Below are positions 22,335 through 27,305 of a stretch of DNA of 27,305 bases, piece by piece (position 1 is the first letter of the stretch; the number at the start of each line of letters is the position of its first letter). Source of the stretch: Pseudomonadota bacterium (GTDB taxonomy: Bacteria; Desulfobacterota; Desulfobaccia; Desulfobaccales; 0-14-0-80-60-11). Made by a program: the position numbers and the translations under genes. The stretch covers positions 1-27,305 of the forward strand of contig JAHIKF010000259.1 in assembly GCA_018897875.1 (NCBI GenBank). Reading direction: 5' to 3'. A model generated the notes under the pieces. The model saw only the letters and a program-made list of their open reading frames with translations. It had not been told where the DNA came from and ran no database searches.

Positions 22335-22371
22335 GGTCCTTCTATTGAAAGGATGGGTCCTTCTATTGAAA
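22335..22371 (+). repeat. 16-bp direct repeats spaced 21 bp (operator-like)
   Basis: GGTCCTTCTATTGAAA is present at 22335-22350 and again, perfectly, at 22356-22371. The 21-bp period is two helical turns. The pair lies directly upstream of the -35 box of the AlpA-like gene, a natural place for an activator or autoregulator. Confidence 0.75.
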
Positions 22372-22377
22372 ATTCCA

Positions 22378-22405
22378 TTGACATTACTGTTGAAGGACGT
22401 ATCAT
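22378..22405 (+). promoter_or_regulatory. Promoter of the AlpA-like gene
   Basis: TTGACA (22378-22383), a 16-base spacer, TATCAT (22400-22405), 36 bases before the start codon. Confidence 0.6.
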
Positions 22406-22440
22406 TATGCTTAGTAATGAATCGCATAAGAGGTGTGATC

Positions 22441-22656
22441 ATGGGACAACAAGTTCTTAGAACTAAACAGGTTGTTGCGGAGTATGCCGTATCTCGTACT
22501 TTCATTTGGAGGGGCGAGAAAGCAGGCACCTTCCCAAAACGCGTTAAGCTCGGGGCGAGGGCCGTCGGCTGGTTAAGAAGTGACTTGGAAGCCTGGCTCC
22601 AGGGGCTGAAAGAACCCCCGCCGGCCGGTGACCCCGAAGCCCGACGTGCGGGGTGA
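22441..22656 (+). CDS. AlpA-like DNA-binding regulator / excisionase
   Basis: The product is 71 residues from ATG 22441, with GAGGTG 5 bases upstream; a longer frame reaching back to 22345 would run through the operator and promoter. LRTKQVVAEYAVSRTFIWRG and GWLRSDLEAWL are the AlpA/MerR-like winged-HTH pattern found in satellite-phage and island regulators (CP4-57 AlpA type). Such proteins activate the integrase or act as recombination directionality factors. The last 15 residues are a Pro/Ala/Arg-rich tail. The promoter and 21-bp-spaced repeats upstream suggest autoregulation. It precedes the primase gene by 141 bases. Confidence 0.8.
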   Translation: MGQQVLRTKQVVAEYAVSRTFIWRGEKAGTFPKRVKLGARAVGWLRSDLEAWLQGLKEPPPAGDPEARRAG

Positions 22657-22797
22657 TTCCATGACCACCGCGATCATCGAACCCACCGGCGCTCCCGGCC
22701 AAGACCGGGGGGCGGCTGGTGAAAGGTAATGATTGACCCTCAGGAACCTCGTTATTGTCCGAACTTCCAAGACGGACAACCCGGGTAGGATACGGAT

Positions 22798-25323
22798 ATG
22801 AATGATTTATCCTTTCTGGAACGTTTGGCTGACCGCCTCCGGTCGAGTGAGCATAAAAGCCCTCACTTCAAAGATAACGGCCAATCTATGTCCAATTTGA
22901 TTTGCCCGGAGTGTGGCGATAAGACCGCCTGGGCTTACACTAAGGCACCCTGGTCGATCAACTGCAACCGGCTTAACAAATGCGGGGCGAAGACCAAGAC
23001 CCTGGACTTATTTCCTGACTTAATTTTGAATATCGAGAAAGAATTTGCCTATAGCCCTGAAGATCCCAATAGGCCAGCCACCGCTTACCTCAATAGGAGG
23101 GGATTGCATGAGTCTTCAAATGGTCTTAACTATCGCTTTATGGCGAACATTAGGGGAAGTGGCAGCGGTGCCGTCATGTTTCCAGTCGGCAAGGATTCCA
23201 AAGGTGACACGATTTACAACGGCCGGCTCTTTAACCCACCGGCCGGCGTGGGCAAAACTCATAACATTGGCAGCACCGCCGGCGTTTTATGGAGACATCC
23301 CGGGATTGAATATGATTCGGAGAAGGAAATCTTTCTCACAGAAGGAATTATCAATGCACTCTCCTTGATTGAACTTGGGCACCAAGCCATTGCTGTCCTC
23401 TCTGCCGGGCAGGACCCAGCCAAACTTGATCTCTCGGAATTTAAAAAGTTGGTCTTCGCTTTTGATTCTGATGAGGCAGGCAAAAAAGCTTTAAAGAAGT
23501 GGATGAAACAATATCCCACTGCCAACGCAGTATTCCCCCTCAAGGGAGATTGGAATGACCTCCTTACTTCATTACCAAAAGAGAAAGCGCAATCTTTTTT
23601 TCTGGAAAAGAGGTTGGAATTTGAGGTTATGGCGAAATTGGCTCTTGCAAAAAGTGCCTATGAGTATGCCAAGATTTTTGACGAATTTTACAATAGATCA
23701 CCAGATATATTTGAGTTTGGTGGGTGTTACTACTTTGCTTTCTACAAAGATGTCAAAGGTGAACGTTACCTTAAAACTATTAGGGTATCAAATTTCACCA
23801 TCGGTGTTGATCACTACCAACTCGATACCTCAAATTCAGAAGAACCAGTCAACAAATTTTACCTAAATATTAATCCCCAAAAGGGTCGCTCGACATCTTG
23901 TGTTGTTACTGCTCAAGAACTGGCCTCCTCACAGGGACTAACTACGATGTTTATGCAGCGAGCCCGTGGTCTTTGGGAGGGTGACCGCCCGGCCTCCTTG
24001 GCTCTTGCCCGGATGATTGTCGAGGCCGGTGCTCCTGTTGTACGTCAGCTACAGACCGTTGGGTATGATCCAGAGTCAGGTTGCTATGTCTTCAAGCACT
24101 TTCTGATCAACCCCAAAGGCGATTTCCTAACGCCCAACAAGCACGGATTTTTTGATGTCTCCCGCGCCATAAGCATTAGACCCGCCCCTCACCCAACATT
24201 GAACCCGATTAAAGGGATAACGCCTAAGGAAATCTGGTTGTTGATTTACCTTGCTTGGGGCCCTAAAGGAATAACCGCTTTGGCGTGGGTGGTAGCAGGG
24301 TGGTGGGTGAACCAGATTAAGGCTCAGATTGGATTTTTTCCATTTTTATCTCTGTGGAAGGATCCCCAAACTGGTAAGACCCGGTTGACCAGAATTTTAA
24401 ATGCCCTCCAGGGGCTGGATGAAGAGGGTCTGCCCATGACCAAGGTCAACACGGGCAAGGGGGAAATCCGCAAGCTGGCTCAGAGATCAGGGCTCTTCAA
24501 AGCTCTCTTAGAAGCGAACAATGCCGATAGGGCCAAGTTTGAAATCGAGACGATTCTCCCCCTTTACAACGTCAACCCTCTTCAAACAACTGCTACAAAG
24601 ACTCTAGATATTCAGACCAGAGAAGTACCATTCCTTGCATCTCTAATGTTTGTTCAGAATAAAGAGCCCTTCAAAACTAAACCACAGAAGGAGCGTGTAA
24701 TTTCCCTTCAATTTCTAAAAGAAGAAATTACGCCAAAAACAAGTGAAGCATTCCATAGCTTGATTAAAAAACCGTTGCCGGAACTTGCCTATTTTATTGT
24801 TATTATTATGTCACAACGGCAGCAAATTGAATCAGGCTGGCATATTGAATTTTTAAAAGCTAAAAAAGAGCTTTACGAGACAATACCTGATAACCGCTTA
24901 AATGAGAATTATGCGTTGATATTAGCATTCCATCGTCTACTTTGTGCTTTGCTTGGAGTCAACTATGATTTGAAGCCATATATTGAAGATATTGGACAAA
25001 AGAAATATGAAGAATGCAATCAAAGAAATGAAACTATTGCGGACTATTTCTTCAATCTACTACTTGGAAATGAGATCAACGAAGACAAAGAAGATCCATG
25101 TTATAAAATAATTGAAAACCAGCATCAAATCTATATTCATTTAGGAAAGGCAATAATGGCAATTGAGAAAAAAGGATTGCCTCTTAAAGTTCAGCTCAAA
25201 GATCTTCAGGGGTCTCTGCAAGATCATCCATCCTTCATTCAGAGTAATGCCGGAAGACAACTTGGTGGAACCTACACGAAGGTCTGGATTTTTGACCTTC
25301 AAAAGATCGTCGAGGAAGTATGA
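22798..25323 (+). CDS. Replication primase-helicase-like protein (zinc finger, TOPRIM, ATPase)
   Basis: The product is 841 residues. The N-terminus has a CHC2-like zinc finger, CPEC at 36-39 plus Cys56 and Cys62. A TOPRIM domain follows: EIFLTEGIINALSL holds the glutamate near 182 and LVFAFDSDEAGKKAL the DxD near 223-226. The middle resembles DUF927-type phage/island helicases: EAGAPVVRQLQTVGYDPES and, near 522-528, DPQTGKTRL, a P-loop variant lacking the usual first glycine. The C-terminal about 200 residues are noticeably more AT-rich and Lys/Glu-rich. It probably primes and unwinds DNA for autonomous replication of the element, as in P4-like satellites. The iteron array starts at its stop codon. 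The start has a weak TAGGA upstream. Confidence 0.8.
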   Translation: MNDLSFLERLADRLRSSEHKSPHFKDNGQSMSNLICPECGDKTAWAYTKAPWSINCNRLNKCGAKTKTLDLFPDLILNIEKEFAYSPEDPNRPATAYLNRRGLHESSNGLNYRFMANIRGSGSGAVMFPVGKDSKGDTIYNGRLFNPPAGVGKTHNIGSTAGVLWRHPGIEYDSEKEIFLTEGIINALSLIELGHQAIAVLSAGQDPAKLDLSEFKKLVFAFDSDEAGKKALKKWMKQYPTANAVFPLKGDWNDLLTSLPKEKAQSFFLEKRLEFEVMAKLALAKSAYEYAKIFDEFYNRSPDIFEFGGCYYFAFYKDVKGERYLKTIRVSNFTIGVDHYQLDTSNSEEPVNKFYLNINPQKGRSTSCVVTAQELASSQGLTTMFMQRARGLWEGDRPASLALARMIVEAGAPVVRQLQTVGYDPESGCYVFKHFLINPKGDFLTPNKHGFFDVSRAISIRPAPHPTLNPIKGITPKEIWLLIYLAWGPKGITALAWVVAGWWVNQIKAQIGFFPFLSLWKDPQTGKTRLTRILNALQGLDEEGLPMTKVNTGKGEIRKLAQRSGLFKALLEANNADRAKFEIETILPLYNVNPLQTTATKTLDIQTREVPFLASLMFVQNKEPFKTKPQKERVISLQFLKEEITPKTSEAFHSLIKKPLPELAYFIVIIMSQRQQIESGWHIEFLKAKKELYETIPDNRLNENYALILAFHRLLCALLGVNYDLKPYIEDIGQKKYEECNQRNETIADYFFNLLLGNEINEDKEDPCYKIIENQHQIYIHLGKAIMAIEKKGLPLKVQLKDLQGSLQDHPSFIQSNAGRQLGGTYTKVWIFDLQKIVEEV

Positions 25324-25612
25324 GGTTTCAGAGGTTTCACCCAAGTTTCACGAGAGGTTTCACATATTTATTAATGATTATAGATATATAACTATATAAA
25401 ACTATATATGAAACCTCTGAAACCTCATTTTCTATATATAAGGCTTACTGACAATGGCAACTGGGTACGAAAAAATTTTAGCCTTGATTGATAAAAAAAA
25501 TGAAAAAGTGGTTTCAGAGGTTTCACCACGCATAAACAATGGATTTTACTCAATAAACAGTGAAACCTCCCTGAAACCTCGGGGGTTTCAGGCAGCAGGG
25601 CCAGAGGTTTCA
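25322..25612. repeat. Iteron-like array of GAGGTTTCA 9-mers (candidate replication origin)
   Basis: GAGGTTTCA or its complement TGAAACCTC, allowing one mismatch, occurs about eleven times: plus orientation at 25322, 25331, 25354, 25508, 25517, 25582, 25604; minus orientation at 25409, 25418, 25561, 25572; a partial at 25343. Some are head-to-tail pairs with no gap. The array brackets an AT-rich tract (25363-25408) and follows the primase gene, the layout of a replication origin. It continues into the next coding region. Confidence 0.75.
25363..25408. other. AT-rich tract inside the iteron array
   Basis: Forty-six bases that are almost entirely A and T, with overlapping TATATA/ATATAT palindromes. 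A likely duplex-unwinding element if the array is an origin. Confidence 0.5.
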
Positions 25613-26572
25613 GGGGGGCAGGCCACCTCCCCCTCTTTGCCTGATGAGGCCCCCGATTGGATCGAAGAGATTATTGATCTTACCGTAACCGGCCAGTTGA
25701 CTGAAGCAGTCCCCGTCTCAGTAAAACCAGACTACCAGCATATCCTGGGGGAAGGGGTTTGGTTCTGCCCCGATCTGACAACGGCAGAAGGGAAAACACC
25801 CGACCTGGCCTTTACCTCGGAAGAGTTGCCAATCATCATCCCTCTTATAATCGAAAACAAGGAACTTGCATCGACCCTTGTCAGCGCGAAGAGAATCTTT
25901 GGGGGGACCATCATAGACTCCTCTTTATTGGACTTGCCACCTGCAGAGCACCATGATGGCCAGGCGGGGGCGGAGGATAGACCAGAGCCCGGAGAGGATG
26001 CCCCCCTTGATCAGGATACCTCGCACCATCAAGATGGCGGTGGAACTCCGTCTCCCCGAAAAGGACTACCCAGCCGAGGCCGTCACCTCGTCATAATCAG
26101 AACCGTGAAGGCTTATCTTCAAAATTTCCCGGAATATACCGGTCCCCGAGCCAGGATAGTGATGGCGATCATGGATGGTCCTGACGCTGGCAAGATCATC
26201 GTGGACAACGTCAGTCTACCCCACCCGGAAGAATCAAAGGGCATGCTCCAGCGCCGGGTGCGGCTTGCCTGTCGTCTGGGCCTTGTAGCATGGGGAACCC
26301 AAGGCACCGTCCAGATCAATTGGAAGAGCCTGCAGGGGCTATTTTGTCGGGTGGATTTAGTTTACAAGAACCTCGGCGGCGGAGAATTCCTCACGGTCGG
26401 CAATTATGAACTTATAGAGTATGGCGCTCACACCCAACCCGCGCACCCCCTCCCCCTGGCCGGCGTGGAGGGGGAGCACGTCATTGATGAGCACCCACCC
26501 GTGAACCCCACGGAGAAAGAGCACGTCCTCGTGGACGGTACTTGTTTTTTCGTCGATAGAGGCGATGATTAA
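25454..26572 (+). CDS. DUF669-like accessory replication protein (tentative)
   Basis: The product is 372 residues. AAGG lies 10 bases upstream of the ATG. The first about 55 residues are encoded by iteron copies and read as repeated SEVSP, SETSLKP and PEVSG, so coding and DNA-binding sites overlap. Residues about 60-160 form a compact region of unknown type. Residues 165-205 are a low-complexity His/Asp/Gly/Pro linker. The C-terminal part (about 210-320) has DGPDAGKIIVDNVSLPHPEE, then RRVRLACRLGL and VGNYELIEY, resembling the DUF669 fold that accompanies phage and plasmid replication genes and may bind single-stranded DNA. That resemblance is weak and by eye. It lies directly after the primase and candidate origin. 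Confidence 0.5.
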   Translation: MATGYEKILALIDKKNEKVVSEVSPRINNGFYSINSETSLKPRGFQAAGPEVSGGQATSPSLPDEAPDWIEEIIDLTVTGQLTEAVPVSVKPDYQHILGEGVWFCPDLTTAEGKTPDLAFTSEELPIIIPLIIENKELASTLVSAKRIFGGTIIDSSLLDLPPAEHHDGQAGAEDRPEPGEDAPLDQDTSHHQDGGGTPSPRKGLPSRGRHLVIIRTVKAYLQNFPEYTGPRARIVMAIMDGPDAGKIIVDNVSLPHPEESKGMLQRRVRLACRLGLVAWGTQGTVQINWKSLQGLFCRVDLVYKNLGGGEFLTVGNYELIEYGAHTQPAHPLPLAGVEGEHVIDEHPPVNPTEKEHVLVDGTCFFVDRGDD

Positions 26573-26611
26573 CCGCAAAAAATTTAGGCCACAAGAGGGG
26601 AGGTTAACCCA

Positions 26612-26896
26612 ATGAGCAGCAGATTATCGGACCTTCAAAGAAAGATTTTGCTTCTCTGCCTCGAAAGCAGATTTCTTACCTGTCAGGACATTTTGCGCCA
26701 GGTTTTTGGCGGGCGTCAGTACGAAACGGCCCACGCCTCTTTATCCAGATGCCTAACCCGGCTGTGGCTGAGAGGTTTGATTGAATATTGGAAAAACCTA
26801 ACCCGTTATAGAACAGCAATTACCTTGACGCCCTCGGGCAAAGCGCTGGCCCACACGATAATGGCGGAAGCGGCAAAGAAGCAAATTACCGGTTAA
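26612..26896 (+). CDS. Small winged-helix DNA-binding protein
   Basis: The product is 94 residues. GGGGAGG lies 8 bases before the ATG. LSDLQRKILLLCLESRFLTC, followed by QDILRQVFGG, then ASLSRCLTRLWLRGLIEYW and ITLTPSGKAL, gives the helix-turn-helix-wing layout of MarR/PadR-like regulators, including the typical TPSGKAL after the wing. There are no other domains. It sits 39 bases after the DUF669-like gene and may be cotranscribed. It probably controls transfer or replication genes of the element; its target is not visible. Confidence 0.7.
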   Translation: MSSRLSDLQRKILLLCLESRFLTCQDILRQVFGGRQYETAHASLSRCLTRLWLRGLIEYWKNLTRYRTAITLTPSGKALAHTIMAEAAKKQITG

Positions 26897-27305
26897 GTGG
26901 CCGGAATTGTCAGAAAAAATAGGGATCTTAAATTATTTATTAATTCTAATTATGTCTTAATTAATTAATAATTTCAATATATTGTGCTTTTTAAGTTGAA
27001 TATTTTTGCAATATTTTTTCGCAATCCTCCGCCCATTACTCATGTTTTTCCCATATTTTTTGAACATTTTTATAACAGTTTTCCACATTTTCACCGAGGA
27101 ACCAAAATTACCATTAATTAGTAATAGTGTCAGTAAGTTATCCTATAATTTCAAGCCATTTTGTGTGCCCCTGTTCCCTGATATATCCGGTTAAACGGTT
27201 ACTTACCATCCCGCACAACCTCTCTTCCTCCGGGTCCGCCGGTGTCCTATCGAGATAAAATTATTTTCCGGCCATGAAATTAACCGGCCACACTCCCCAA
27301 GAAAG
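26897..27305. other. AT-rich region at the right edge, no gene seen
   Basis: 26920-27180 is strongly AT-rich with ATTAATTAATTA-type palindromes around 26955-26970. The only open frame (27006-27194, plus) has no ribosome binding site and a low-complexity product. The last 100 bases are GC-richer and show nothing recognisable. Confidence 0.5.

Noticed and set aside
22662..22788. Two tiny frames (22 and 19 codons) between the AlpA-like and primase genes
   Set aside because: The second starts at 22729 overlapping the first stop, but neither has a ribosome binding site or recognisable content.
25322..25612. CRISPR array
   Set aside because: Repeat units are only 9 bases, occur in both orientations and have irregular or no spacers.
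27006..27194. 62-codon plus-strand frame at the right edge
   Set aside because: AT-rich low complexity, Phe-rich, no ribosome binding site.

Overview
Overall: the window reads as a chromosomal segment of a Gram-negative, anaerobe-type bacterium, most likely a Desulfobacterota (deltaproteobacterial) lineage. That placement is inference. It rests on the mix of outer-membrane barrel, lipoproteins and MltD, a GEMM-type riboswitch and an HprK/PqqD/radical-SAM cluster, not on a marker gene. There are three main blocks separated by junk-like or mobile DNA.

Block 1 (about 1-9330), envelope/exopolysaccharide-type genes, nearly all on the minus strand. A specialised NusG (RfaH/LoaP-like) antiterminator at 8035-7463 heads a run with a protease-like TPR protein that lacks its catalytic histidine (7376-5937) and a PpiC/SurA-type lipoprotein (5917-5090). 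A second minus run holds a secreted protein with a Pro/Gly-rich C-terminal tail (4020-3457), a FecR-domain protein (3358-2603) followed by an overlapping frame carrying the same tail (2661-2437), a beta-barrel outer-membrane protein (2399-942) and a truncated secreted TIM-barrel/hydrolase-like protein (899-1). Facing them on the plus strand is a small secreted HELTH zinc-metallopeptidase (4491-5093) whose leader carries a cyclic-di-GMP-I (GEMM-I) riboswitch followed by a terminator. An MltD-like lytic transglycosylase lipoprotein (9326-8259) closes the block.

Block 2 (about 9465-17635), the most interesting part: a candidate RiPP (ribosomally made, modified peptide) cluster on the minus strand. 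Transcription order is: a radical SAM-SPASM/HPr-kinase-like fusion (17635-15614), a radical SAM-SPASM enzyme (15602-14430), a PqqD-like peptide chaperone (14433-14137), a Sec11-like S26 signal peptidase (14147-13635) and another radical SAM-SPASM enzyme (13638-12517). These five are coupled by ATGA/GTGA-type overlaps or an 11-base gap. An intact IS630-family element (11348-12511, TA target) lies just past the last stop codon. Beyond it is an easily missed 55-residue Cys-rich peptide gene (11252-11085) with its own consensus promoter, three perfect 13-bp tandem repeats and a good ribosome binding site, then a nucleotidyltransferase-family gene (10691-9465). The peptide looks like the precursor: a leader with a Trp, an LIVL patch and a PEE motif, five cysteines, and a C-terminal Ser-Ser-Ser that an HprK-type kinase could phosphorylate.

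Block 3 (about 19671-27305 and beyond), an integrative element. A 3' piece of a tRNA-Lys(CTT)-like gene with its terminator (19715-19628, minus) marks one attachment end. Inside lie a P4-type tyrosine integrase, an orphan 270-residue protein, an AlpA-like regulator with operator-like repeats, a zinc-finger/TOPRIM primase with a C-terminal ATPase-like domain, a dense array of about a dozen GAGGTTTCA-type 9-mers next to an AT-rich tract (candidate origin), a DUF669-like protein and a small winged-helix protein. The other end, expected to carry the complete tRNA gene, lies outside the window.

Between blocks 2 and 3 (17636-19670) no credible gene is seen: it holds a bidirectional terminator, two diverged repeat units and a very G-rich tract.
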